Source: Pseudoalteromonas sp. DL-6
GTDB lineage: Bacteria > Pseudomonadota > Gammaproteobacteria > Enterobacterales > Alteromonadaceae
Direction of reading: 5' to 3'
Length of the DNA: 64,000 nt
NCBI RefSeq assembly: GCF_004328665.1
Contig: NZ_CP019770.1
Location: 2,666,001-2,730,000, forward strand
In this document: in pieces, positions 45,253 to 53,096 of the stretch
Position numbering within the stretch: position 1 is the first letter of the stretch
Layout: every line of letters starts with the position of its first letter
Notes under the pieces: generated by a model
Databases searched by the model: none
What the model was told of the DNA's origin: nothing
What the model saw: the letters and a program-made list of their open reading frames with translations, nothing else
Program-made: the position numbers and the translations under genes

Positions 45253-46578
45253 ATGAAATCATTTCCATCACTGTATTTTGCCAATTTATTTTTAATTATT
45301 GGTACCGGCTTACTTACAACCTATTTAGCCCTGTATTTAGGTAAGCAAGGCACGTCCACATTTTGGATAGGCTTAATGACCTCGTGTTATTACCTTGGCT
45401 TGTTGCTGGGCTCTAAACTTGGTTACCACCTAATAAAATCGGTAGGTCACATTAGAACCTTTGCCGCCAGTACCGCTGCTGTGACAGCCTGCGTGGCCGC
45501 CCACGGGGTGAGCGATAACCTATACATATGGCTTGCTTTAAGGCTGTTTGTTGGCTTAGGTATGATGTGTAATTACATGGTGCTAGAAAGCTGGCTAAAC
45601 GAACAATCAGCGCCTGAATCTCGCGGGCGAGTCTTCTCTTTTTATATGATCACCTCCTACCTAGGCATGATTTTAGGGCAACTAGCGCTCGCACAATTTC
45701 CTGAGCTAGGGTATGCGCCGCTATTTTTAGTGTGCATGGCGTTGGCTATCGGCATTATTCCAATTTCTATCACTCGTAGAATTCACCCAAAACCGTTAAA
45801 ACCGATAAAAATGAGCCTATTTGATTACGCTAAAAAAGTGCCTCAGTCGCTTACTGCGGTGCATTTCGCGGGCATTATTAATGGTAGTTTTTATGGTCTA
45901 TCGCCTATTTTTGCTAAGCTATCTGGCTTTGGCGCCGCTGAAATTGCTATTTTTATGTCGGTGACTATTTTTGCTGGCTTGTTAGCACAATGGCCTATGG
46001 GGATGCTCTCCGACCGTATTCGCCGCAGTGTGTTAATTCGTACTAATGCAGCAGCTATCGGAATTGTAAGTTTGGCATTGTTTTTATTACCTACCTCACA
46101 GCCTATTGCCTACATACTCACTTTTATATTTGGTTTGTTTGCCTTTACTTTATATCCGCTTTGTTCGGCACTGGCCAATTCGCGGGTTGAAGACGAAGAA
46201 CGCGTAGGCGTATCATCTGCATTATTAGTCGCTTTTGGCGCTGGTGCTGCAATAGGCTCAACAGTTAACGCACAGCTTATGAGCTACTTTGGTCACCCAG
46301 CATTGTATGCGTCTATTTCACTATTAACCGTGGCCATGTATTTACTGCTGACCTTTATTAACTCAAAACAAAAAGTTGAACAGCCTGAACCCAGTGATTA
46401 TGTGGTCGGTACATCCGATGTTACAAACTCGCCACTGGCCGCTACGATGGATCCGCGCATTGAAGAAACCACCGCGCAAGATCAAATGTTGGTAGTAAAT
46501 GAAGATGATGATGAATTTTTTGAGCATCCCCAAGGGGAGCTGTTTAAAGATCTTCACGAAGATGACGTGAAAAATTAA
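45253..46578 (+). CDS. YcaD-like major facilitator transporter
   Basis: A 12-helix MFS protein. The frame opens at 45106, but comparison with E. coli YcaD, whose first helix begins near its N-terminus, favours the ATG at 45253 (MKSFPSLYFANLF), giving 441 residues; another candidate is 45205, with GGA upstream. Motifs GLMTSCYYLGLLLGSKLG and LESWLNEQSAPESRGRVFS (in parts) are those of the YcaD branch. A C-terminal cytoplasmic extension of about 60 acidic residues (EDDDEFF) is unusual compared with YcaD. Substrate unknown. Confidence 0.87.
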   Translation: MKSFPSLYFANLFLIIGTGLLTTYLALYLGKQGTSTFWIGLMTSCYYLGLLLGSKLGYHLIKSVGHIRTFAASTAAVTACVAAHGVSDNLYIWLALRLFVGLGMMCNYMVLESWLNEQSAPESRGRVFSFYMITSYLGMILGQLALAQFPELGYAPLFLVCMALAIGIIPISITRRIHPKPLKPIKMSLFDYAKKVPQSLTAVHFAGIINGSFYGLSPIFAKLSGFGAAEIAIFMSVTIFAGLLAQWPMGMLSDRIRRSVLIRTNAAAIGIVSLALFLLPTSQPIAYILTFIFGLFAFTLYPLCSALANSRVEDEERVGVSSALLVAFGAGAAIGSTVNAQLMSYFGHPALYASISLLTVAMYLLLTFINSKQKVEQPEPSDYVVGTSDVTNSPLAATMDPRIEETTAQDQMLVVNEDDDEFFEHPQGELFKDLHEDDVKN

Positions 46579-46609
46579 GTTTCTATTCAAAGCATTAGTA
46601 ATGCATAAC

Positions 46610-46635
46610 AAAAAAGGGGAGCCTCCCCTCTTTTT
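46610..46635. terminator. Bidirectional terminator
   Basis: AGGGGA with TCCCCT (46615-46620 and 46624-46629) embedded in an A-run and a T-run, between the convergent MFS and lipoprotein genes. Confidence 0.85.
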
Positions 46636-46658
46636 TGTTATTTTTACTACTTAATACA

Positions 46659-47513
46659 TTACTGGCTTATCTGTGGCTTAATATCGCTTAAATCTAAATG
46701 GATAGTCATTTCAAAATTCTCAGGCTGTACAGCAACATCACTCAAACCTGTTCTCGCAAAATAATCTTCAAAGTCTTGCTGATATTTAGCCGAAAACTGC
46801 GTATACGCGGTAATAAACAAACTCAACTTTTTAGCTATTATTAGATAGGTAGCGGCAAGTTCCCGCAGTTTTTCAGGTTCAGCAAAGGCAAATTCAGCAT
46901 AAATATTAAAGTCGTTTCCGACAGAGGTTTTACCATAATCAGACAAAAAGCCTGCGTTATAATCGGGTGCAGATTTATACTTTGTAAGCGCGTCAAAATT
47001 AGATGCTGCGGGTTTCCAGTCTTTTGGCAGCAAAGCTTGCCATGCAAATATAACGAAAGGTGAACGTATATAAACTAACGAGCTTAATTCATGATGAACC
47101 CCCTTCAACGAATTTTCGAAATTAAAATTCATGCCATTCCATCCTGAGAGATTAACTAGAATTATGGAATTACTTGAATAGGTTCCTCCAGCAGCAGCCC
47201 CCTCTATAAGCATAGGTCCAGAAAGGTAAATAGCGTCAATTGCTTCAGCAACAAACCCTGGAGGATAGGTCGTTAATGCGGCCTCAATACCATCGAGTGA
47301 CTCAGAAGCATCTGCAAGCGTAGTCATTTCCATTTCAAGAATTGGAGGCTCTCCATCACTAACTGCAAATTGTTCAGGGAAAAATAAACGGGGTTCACCA
47401 GCTTGAATGTCTACTTGGTGTGTTTTGGATAAACGATTAGCTTGCTCTGTTTCACTTTCGAAATATGAACACGCACTAACAAATAATAAAAAAACGAATA
47501 TTGCTTTTTTCAT
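46659..47513 (-). CDS. Lipoprotein resembling putative zinc metallopeptidases (HHE motif)
   Basis: A 284-residue protein with a lipoprotein signal (Cys15). Around residue 140 it carries H140-H141-E142-LSS, and 60 residues later GFLSDYG then D201-FNIYAE207. This order recalls the putative zinc-binding metallopeptidases of Bacteroidetes, which have an HHExxS-type helix followed by a DFNxxAE helix; in a classic gluzincin the first helix would be HExxH. The second His is replaced by Ser here, so activity is doubtful or uses a different ligand set. It is a single gene, convergent with the MFS gene. Confidence 0.65.
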   Translation of the reverse strand: MKKAIFVFLLFVSACSYFESETEQANRLSKTHQVDIQAGEPRLFFPEQFAVSDGEPPILEMEMTTLADASESLDGIEAALTTYPPGFVAEAIDAIYLSGPMLIEGAAAGGTYSSNSIILVNLSGWNGMNFNFENSLKGVHHELSSLVYIRSPFVIFAWQALLPKDWKPAASNFDALTKYKSAPDYNAGFLSDYGKTSVGNDFNIYAEFAFAEPEKLRELAATYLIIAKKLSLFITAYTQFSAKYQQDFEDYFARTGLSDVAVQPENFEMTIHLDLSDIKPQISQ

Positions 47514-47831
47514 TTATAAAATCCTTTTTAATGAGCATGCCTGAATGTTGCCACCGCCACTACTGAGAAGCAAAATCTAACAACAGCAGGGAAGCAACTT
47601 AAAGCTCTAAATTTCATCTACCTAGAGTAGATAAAATAGAAAATAACAGGCAAACCTTAAATTAACTACATTCTTTTTAGCCAACCCAAAATAAAAAAAT
47701 CAAGAGACCTTTTATATAGGTTAAATACTACCCCTGTATTTTTAATTAAATTTTAAAACTATTTCACCCCTTTTCTATTTGCCAGCCGTTATAGCTCTGA
47801 AACAACATAATAAGTTAATTTGGAGCGGCTT
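47514..47831. other. Intergenic region upstream of tonB
   Basis: 318 bases between the divergent lipoprotein and tonB genes. AT-rich; it must hold promoters for both. I found no convincing ECF-type promoter and no small gene. Confidence 0.5.
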
Positions 47832-48464
47832 ATGCACACACTTGAATTTCCTAAAAACCCCATGTTCAAAACATCAACAGCTATTATTGGCGGTGCTGTG
47901 ATGACCTTTATTGCATTTGCCTTTATGCAATACTTAATTAGTGGCGAACAAAGAGCACCTATAAAATTGGGTGATGATATTACTGTTGAGATTTTTCAAG
48001 CACCAGAAGATAAACAAACCACGCATATTAAAAGAATACCGCCACCACCCACACCTAAAGTGCCGCCTAAAGCACCACCACGTGTAACACCTAGTAATGA
48101 GCCAATAACAGCAATAAGCACTGCACCACCCATAGTAATTGACGGATTTGGTAACGATATGAAGCAAACACTGACCCGCCCTACGGGAGATGCTTCACCC
48201 ATTGTGCGCATAAATCCAAAGTACCCAACTAGCGCAGCACGTGATGGTATAGAAGGCTGGGTGCAACTTAGCTTTAATATTTCACCCACTGGTGAAGTGA
48301 TTGATGCCACGGTAGTAAATGCTGAACCAAAACGCATATTTGATCGCGAAGCACTTCGCGCTATTAAACGCTGGAAATATCGTCCAAAAGTAATTGAAGG
48401 TGTGGCACAATTACAAACAGGTCAAACCGTACAGCTTGATTTTAAATTAGACAGTTCGCAGTAA
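47832..48464 (+). CDS. tonB: TonB energy transducer
   Basis: A 210-residue protein from the ATG at 47832, with GGAG six bases upstream; an in-frame TTG at 47820 is less likely. It has one N-terminal transmembrane helix (about 14-34), a proline-rich periplasmic spacer (PPPPTPKVPPKAPPR) and a C-terminal TonB domain (about 120-210; PKYPTSAARDGIEGWVQL). It transmits proton-motive energy to outer-membrane receptors. No exbB, exbD or receptor gene is adjacent; instead the next genes encode a sigma factor and an anti-sigma candidate. Confidence 0.93.
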   Translation: MHTLEFPKNPMFKTSTAIIGGAVMTFIAFAFMQYLISGEQRAPIKLGDDITVEIFQAPEDKQTTHIKRIPPPPTPKVPPKAPPRVTPSNEPITAISTAPPIVIDGFGNDMKQTLTRPTGDASPIVRINPKYPTSAARDGIEGWVQLSFNISPTGEVIDATVVNAEPKRIFDREALRAIKRWKYRPKVIEGVAQLQTGQTVQLDFKLDSSQ

Positions 48465-48478
48465 AGGAATAAGCGCCT

Positions 48479-49069
48479 ATGCTATTGAGTATTAAGTCAT
48501 GGTTATTTGAAGCGCCAAGCAAAGACTGCATGGCGCGGTATGCAAAAAGTGGCGACAACCGCCACTTAGAGCAGCTTATTGCCTTATACAGTAACGATTT
48601 ATATCACTACCTAGTTACCCAGTCTAATACACATTTAGCATACGACGTAAGCCAACAAACATGGCTAAAGGTTATTGAAAAGCGCCACCTTTACCAAGCA
48701 CAAACCACGCCCAAAGCCTGGTTATTTAAACTCGCACGCAACACCCTAATAGACGAATACCGCAAACAGCAACACTTTGTCGAGCTTGACGAAAACAGCC
48801 AACTACCTGCGCAAAATAACAATCAAAGTGAATTAACAAGTAGTGACTCACACATAGGCGACACACACATAAGTTATGAAGCGTTTAATGCTGCGCTCAA
48901 GCAACTTAGTTTTGTGCAGCGCGAAGCCATCACCTTACAACAAGAAGGCTTTAGCCTTGCCGACATAGAGCTTATAACGCAAAGCAACGCCCAAACCATA
49001 AAAACAAGGCTACGCTACGCCAAACAAAACCTAAAACAATTATTAGGAGATTATAATGAACAAGCCTGA
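48479..49069 (+). CDS. ECF-type RNA polymerase sigma factor
   Basis: A 196-residue sigma-70-family protein. Region 2 (about 25-95; YDVSQQTWLKVI and TPKAWLFKLARNTLIDEYRK) and region 4 (about 135-190; LSFVQREAITLQQEGFSLADI, then TIKTRLRYAKQNLK) are present, with no region 3, so it belongs to the extracytoplasmic-function class. It starts 14 bases after tonB and overlaps the next gene by 14 bases, so the three are one operon. Its targets may include the operon itself. Confidence 0.92.
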   Translation: MLLSIKSWLFEAPSKDCMARYAKSGDNRHLEQLIALYSNDLYHYLVTQSNTHLAYDVSQQTWLKVIEKRHLYQAQTTPKAWLFKLARNTLIDEYRKQQHFVELDENSQLPAQNNNQSELTSSDSHIGDTHISYEAFNAALKQLSFVQREAITLQQEGFSLADIELITQSNAQTIKTRLRYAKQNLKQLLGDYNEQA

Positions 49070-49667
49070 TGAGCAGTTTAATGAAAAGCTCACACAACAT
49101 TATAACGAGCGTAAAGCACGCACCAGACTTTCGCACGCTCAGCAACAGGCGTTAAAACATAGCGTAATCCAAAAACAACCTAAAAAGCTTGGCTTTGCCC
49201 TGCAACTCACGAGCCTTACCTGCGCATTGGGCTTACTGGCTTTTATAGTGCTCGACAGTAACAACGTGATAAATACTTCCCCTAAAACCGTATTAAACAC
49301 CATAGACATACACGACTACTCGTTTATAACAACGCATGAAATAGATCAAACAGGTAACTACGCAAGCACTATAACGCAACAAAAACGCGCGCTCGACACC
49401 CAACTAGCAAACGACTTACGCCGCCATCAACAACACCACATAGAATACGGCACGCTCGTAAAGGTCGACAACGACTGGTACATAGCCAGCTGCAATGACG
49501 AAGTACTCGTACAAATTAAGCAGTCACTGCTCAGTGATTTAAAAGGAAAACATGCAGTTGAAAGTAATATAAATACGGGTGATATGCTGGCCATGGCACA
49601 TAACGGCAAAGGGCAGATTATTGCGCTGAAGCATGCTGGGGCTGGGGTTAAGATGTGCGGGGCTTAG
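49056..49667 (+). CDS. Single-pass membrane protein, candidate anti-sigma factor
   Basis: A 203-residue protein: a charged cytoplasmic N-terminus (about 1-46), one transmembrane helix (about 48-66) and a periplasmic C-terminal domain ending in KMCGA, with a second Cys about 50 residues earlier (ASCNDE). The topology, and the 14-base overlap with the ECF sigma gene, argue for an anti-sigma role. No FecR or zinc-type anti-sigma motif is seen, so the family is not identified. The two periplasmic cysteines could form a disulfide. Confidence 0.75.
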   Translation: MNKPDEQFNEKLTQHYNERKARTRLSHAQQQALKHSVIQKQPKKLGFALQLTSLTCALGLLAFIVLDSNNVINTSPKTVLNTIDIHDYSFITTHEIDQTGNYASTITQQKRALDTQLANDLRRHQQHHIEYGTLVKVDNDWYIASCNDEVLVQIKQSLLSDLKGKHAVESNINTGDMLAMAHNGKGQIIALKHAGAGVKMCGA

Positions 49668-49681
49668 GTGGTTTAGCTCAG

Positions 49682-49750
49682 TTAAGATTGGTGGTAATTT
49701 AGATAAATTACCACCGAGAACACAGAGGCGCTTCGCGCTGCACAAAGGTA
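49682..49750 (+). repeat. Left inverted repeat flanking the KAP NTPase gene
   Basis: The sequence begins TTAAGATTG, continues after a 19-base extra segment with ACCACCGAGAACAC, and ends GAGGCGCTTCGCGCTGCACAAAGGTA (in parts). It matches the reverse complement of 51503-51558 at about 40 of 46 comparable positions by eye. An internal perfect hairpin of 11 bp is at 49690-49715. Confidence 0.85.
49690..49715. terminator. Hairpin after the anti-sigma gene
   Basis: GGTGGTAATTT with AAATTACCACC (49690-49700 and 49705-49715), loop AGAT. It arises where the left repeat carries its extra segment and could end the tonB operon transcript. Confidence 0.55.
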
Positions 49751-49751
49751 G

Positions 49752-51419
49752 TTAACTATCGCCCATATAATCTAATGGTGAGGAAAGCTCTATAAAATCA
49801 CGATATTGCTCTTTGGTAATTTTGTTGTATTCATCTTTGATATAGATATAGTCAAGCCATAATAAAGTAACTTCTGGAGAAGCTTCTATTTTATGCTTTG
49901 CTAACGCCTTTTCTGTGTATTGCAGTTCCGTTAAATCATCATCACTAGAAGAAATCCAAAAATCATAAGGGTTTGATTCTGAGACAAAAATACTGCAAAA
50001 AATATTCTCAATAAATTTAGATAGTGAAATAGGGTAATTTCCCTCAAAGTACTTATTATCTTTTGGAACGAAACGGCCGTTATGGAATTGAGAGGTGTAT
50101 GACTGTGGCTCAATAAAATAGATTATCTCGGCTAATAAATACTCTTTTGATATATCCTTTTGTAAGAAGTCAGCTAGGCTAATATCTATGATCTTATTTT
50201 CATCACCTCGTTCTGTTCTTTTGAACCTACCATTTATTATCTCCTCATAAAGTGGGTGGTCTTTTTCATGGATACAAAACAAAATAGCGAGCACAAGCAC
50301 ATCTACTTTTTTACCATTTGGTAAATTTGCAATAATGGCAGTAATACGTTCAGTAATTTGAATAGCTGTTCTTGCTGATACCTGAAAGGCATCTAGAACA
50401 ACTGAAATATTAGCTAAAGCTATCTCTGGTGTCTTTGTGTAGGGAAATATTTCAATATTTTTACTTTCTAAGTACGCAGATTCAAATTTAGTTGTATCGC
50501 TGTGTACTGATAAAAAATCCTTTAAAACAGGACGCTTTAAACTGTAACGACTATTAAAAAAACGGCCTAAATAAACCTTAGCGTCAAACCCTTCACCGTA
50601 TATTGATTTTATTGTATGTTGAAGCTGATCGGTATCCGTAGCCACAACAAATACGATACCTTTAACATCAAAAATATGTTTAATCGTCTCTAGCATTTCG
50701 ACCGCATAACTTGGGCGACAGCGATCTAATTCATCAATAAAAATAAATATGGGTAGCGACTTACCTTCCTGCTTTTCAAACTTACTTACCCAGTCTGCTA
50801 ACTTGGATTTGATTACTTCGATGCTTTTATTCTTTGCTTCATGATCTTTAATCAAATTTTGTGCAAGCGCTTTTACTGCTGGTGAAAAGTCGCTACCAGT
50901 CAGCTTATTGGTATTTTGATTCTGATCGTTATCAATTTCATCATCGGAAAATAACAGTGCATGCAGTTCATCTATATCTATACCTGATATTTTTTTAGTT
51001 AAACCTTGTGCAATAGCAGGTGCTACAGCCTTAAACATCGAAACTGCGCTTTTGGGAATAGTTATATCAAATTTCGCCTGAAGTTGTAGCTGCTTAATAA
51101 TCCCCGAAATTACAGTTAAAAACGGATCGTCTGAGTAATCTTGCTGCCAAGCATCAATATATACAACGGGATAATTTACAATTAGCTCTTGTGACCAACG
51201 CTTAAGAAAATAGGTTTTCCCCGCTCCCCATTCAGCATTGAGATTTAATACATAGTTTTTCTTTTGGTCATCAGGTTTACTTTCGTCAAAGCCTTCTTGA
51301 GCCAATAGCCTTGATAAGAATGTGGCATAACGAGCGCGATCTAATTTATCAGCAGGAAAATATTCCCCAAGTGAACGGTTGGTTGACTTGCTCCAGTTGA
51401 AGTCTTTAATATCGTGCAT
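49752..51419 (-). CDS. KAP-family P-loop NTPase
   Basis: A 555-residue STAND-like P-loop NTPase. Walker A is NAEWGAGKT (61-69, Lys68) and Walker B is IFIFIDELDRCRP (224-236, Asp229-Glu230); the DELDRC form and the following AVEMLE helix identify the KAP family. Many KAP proteins have membrane helices between the Walker motifs; none is obvious here, so this one looks soluble. The KAP protein PifA of plasmid F blocks phage T7, and other members act in phage defence, so a defence role is possible but not shown. Only about 80 and 210 bases separate it from its neighbours, and both gaps hold the inverted repeats. Confidence 0.88.
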   Translation of the reverse strand: MHDIKDFNWSKSTNRSLGEYFPADKLDRARYATFLSRLLAQEGFDESKPDDQKKNYVLNLNAEWGAGKTYFLKRWSQELIVNYPVVYIDAWQQDYSDDPFLTVISGIIKQLQLQAKFDITIPKSAVSMFKAVAPAIAQGLTKKISGIDIDELHALLFSDDEIDNDQNQNTNKLTGSDFSPAVKALAQNLIKDHEAKNKSIEVIKSKLADWVSKFEKQEGKSLPIFIFIDELDRCRPSYAVEMLETIKHIFDVKGIVFVVATDTDQLQHTIKSIYGEGFDAKVYLGRFFNSRYSLKRPVLKDFLSVHSDTTKFESAYLESKNIEIFPYTKTPEIALANISVVLDAFQVSARTAIQITERITAIIANLPNGKKVDVLVLAILFCIHEKDHPLYEEIINGRFKRTERGDENKIIDISLADFLQKDISKEYLLAEIIYFIEPQSYTSQFHNGRFVPKDNKYFEGNYPISLSKFIENIFCSIFVSESNPYDFWISSSDDDLTELQYTEKALAKHKIEASPEVTLLWLDYIYIKDEYNKITKEQYRDFIELSSPLDYMGDS

Positions 51420-51502
51420 TTAATTTCCCTTTAAATCATTCTTTTTCACATAGTGCCATACAACATTCAATAAACGTAACCTATTAATAAAAAGCTATTA
51501 TT

Positions 51503-51558
51503 ATTTATCTCTGTGAAGCGCGTAGCGCCTCGGTGTTCTCGGTGGTGATCAATCTTAA
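51503..51558 (-). repeat. Right inverted repeat flanking the KAP NTPase gene
   Basis: Inverted counterpart of 49682-49750. Its core, read on the minus strand, is GAGGCGC-TAC-GCGCTTC, an imperfect palindrome. It lies 83 bases upstream of the KAP start codon. Confidence 0.85.
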
Positions 51559-51562
51559 ACAA

Positions 51563-51587
51563 AAAAGCCTGCACTAAGCAGGCTTTT
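51563..51587 (-). terminator. Terminator of nhaC-direction transcript
   Basis: AAAAGCCTGC with GCAGGCTTTT (51563-51572 and 51578-51587). On the minus strand it is followed by a T-run; it lies downstream of nhaC. Confidence 0.9.
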
Positions 51588-51601
51588 GATTAACTCACTT
51601 T

Positions 51602-51628
51602 GTTGGGTTTCGCTACGCTCAACCCAAC
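51602..51628. repeat. REP-like hairpin GTTGGGTT...AACCCAAC
   Basis: GTTGGGTT (51602-51609) and AACCCAAC (51621-51628) enclose TCGCTACGCTC. It ends right at the nhaC stop codon. Sequences of this shape recur as dispersed elements in many bacterial genomes; copy number here cannot be judged from one window. Confidence 0.75.
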
Positions 51629-53005
51629 CTACAAAACAATTAAGCTCGTTACTAAGTAAGCTACAAACGTTAGGCCACCGCCTACTAATGCATAGGGTAA
51701 TTGGGTTTTAACGTGGGTGAGTAAATCACAACCTGAGGCAATAGCTGATACTGCGCTGGTGTCGGATATAGGGGAGCAGTGATCGCCAAATATGCCGCCA
51801 CCTAAAATAGCGCCTACCACCAGCGATGGCGGTAAACCAAGCGCTTGAATAAGCGGTACGCCAATGGGGATAAGTATGGCAAATGTGCCCCATGATGTGC
51901 CTGTAGTAAACGACATAACCGCGCCAGTTAAAAACAGTACTGGTACTATTAAATATATTGGTAAGTAATCGCCAACCAAAGATGCCACAAACACGCCTGT
52001 ACCTAGCTCTTTTAAGCTTGCACCCAAGGTGAGCGAGAGCAATACAATACTTACCAGTGGGAGTAATTCACCCATGCCTTTAAAGCCAGTATCGACTAAT
52101 TGGTGGTGGGTAAACTGGCGCGAACTAATCATTAAACAATAGGCCACAACAATAGCCAACACAGTGGCATACAATACTGATTTTGAGCCACTACCCTCGG
52201 CAAGTACCCCGTTACCAGTGTAAAACATAAAACCGACCATGCTCACAATCAGCGTAAGTAATGGCACCAACATATAGCGTGCTTTAGAGCCTTTTACTTC
52301 TTCTTTTAGCTCGGTTGTTTGTAACTCTAACTTTTGCTCGGCTACTTTCATTGGCCCGTGTACTTTATCGAACGCAATGGTATAAAAAACAATAACCAAG
52401 GTAATTATGGCGTAAAAGTTATAGCCTACGCTGCCCCACAATACCGATACTGCCGACTCGCCTAATTCGTAATTACCTAACAAGCCCAGTACAAATGCAC
52501 CCCAGCCATTTAATAAAATTAAAATACACACAGGGGCGCTGGTGCTATCGATTATATAAGCTAAACGCGCGCGGCTCATTTTAAATTTGTCGAACAGGCC
52601 GCGAGATAAAATACCCGAGGTAAGCACACTTAAGTTTGACTCTATAAATACCGCAACGCCGGTAAACATAGTTAAAAAGCCCACTTGGCGCTTACTTTTA
52701 GCAACGCCTTTGTTCATCAGCAAATTAACAGTAGCAGCAACACCGCCAGACTCGCGAATATAGGCAAGTAAGGCACCTATTAAAATACTAAATATGAGAA
52801 TACGGGTATTACCGGGAGAACTGGCCACAGCAACTATGCGCTCAATGCTATTTAAAAACGTAGTAAATACGCTATTTCCTTCACCTTGTAATGCGAGTAA
52901 AAATTCCGATGAAATTACCGCAACAAGCAGCGCCATAATGACTTCTTTGCGCCAAAACACAATAATAATGGCAATCAGTGGTGGCAAAATAGAATACCAA
53001 GACAT
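51629..53005 (-). CDS. nhaC: NhaC-family Na+/H+ antiporter
   Basis: A 458-residue transporter with about twelve hydrophobic helices. The segments VFIESNLSVLTSGILSRGLFD, SAPVCILILLNGWGAFVLGLL (in parts) and GGGIFGDHCSPISDTSAVSAI are those of the NhaC/YheL branch. It exchanges cytoplasmic Na+ (or amino-acid/H+ in some relatives) for protons, as expected in a marine bacterium. It follows the namZ-amiE pair on the same strand with 91 bases between, so it could be read from the same message. Confidence 0.88.
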   Translation of the reverse strand: MSWYSILPPLIAIIIVFWRKEVIMALLVAVISSEFLLALQGEGNSVFTTFLNSIERIVAVASSPGNTRILIFSILIGALLAYIRESGGVAATVNLLMNKGVAKSKRQVGFLTMFTGVAVFIESNLSVLTSGILSRGLFDKFKMSRARLAYIIDSTSAPVCILILLNGWGAFVLGLLGNYELGESAVSVLWGSVGYNFYAIITLVIVFYTIAFDKVHGPMKVAEQKLELQTTELKEEVKGSKARYMLVPLLTLIVSMVGFMFYTGNGVLAEGSGSKSVLYATVLAIVVAYCLMISSRQFTHHQLVDTGFKGMGELLPLVSIVLLSLTLGASLKELGTGVFVASLVGDYLPIYLIVPVLFLTGAVMSFTTGTSWGTFAILIPIGVPLIQALGLPPSLVVGAILGGGIFGDHCSPISDTSAVSAIASGCDLLTHVKTQLPYALVGGGLTFVAYLVTSLIVL

Positions 53006-53096
53006 AGCTAAACCTTTTTAATTTTTATAATAAACGCGGCTTTAACAGCCTTGGTTAGTTAACAGTTAACTTAATAGATTTACATCATTAAGTCAC

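Noticed and set aside
49682..51558. Insertion sequence carrying a transposase
   Set aside because: The only gene between the repeats has clear KAP NTPase Walker motifs and no DDE or tyrosine-transposase motif.
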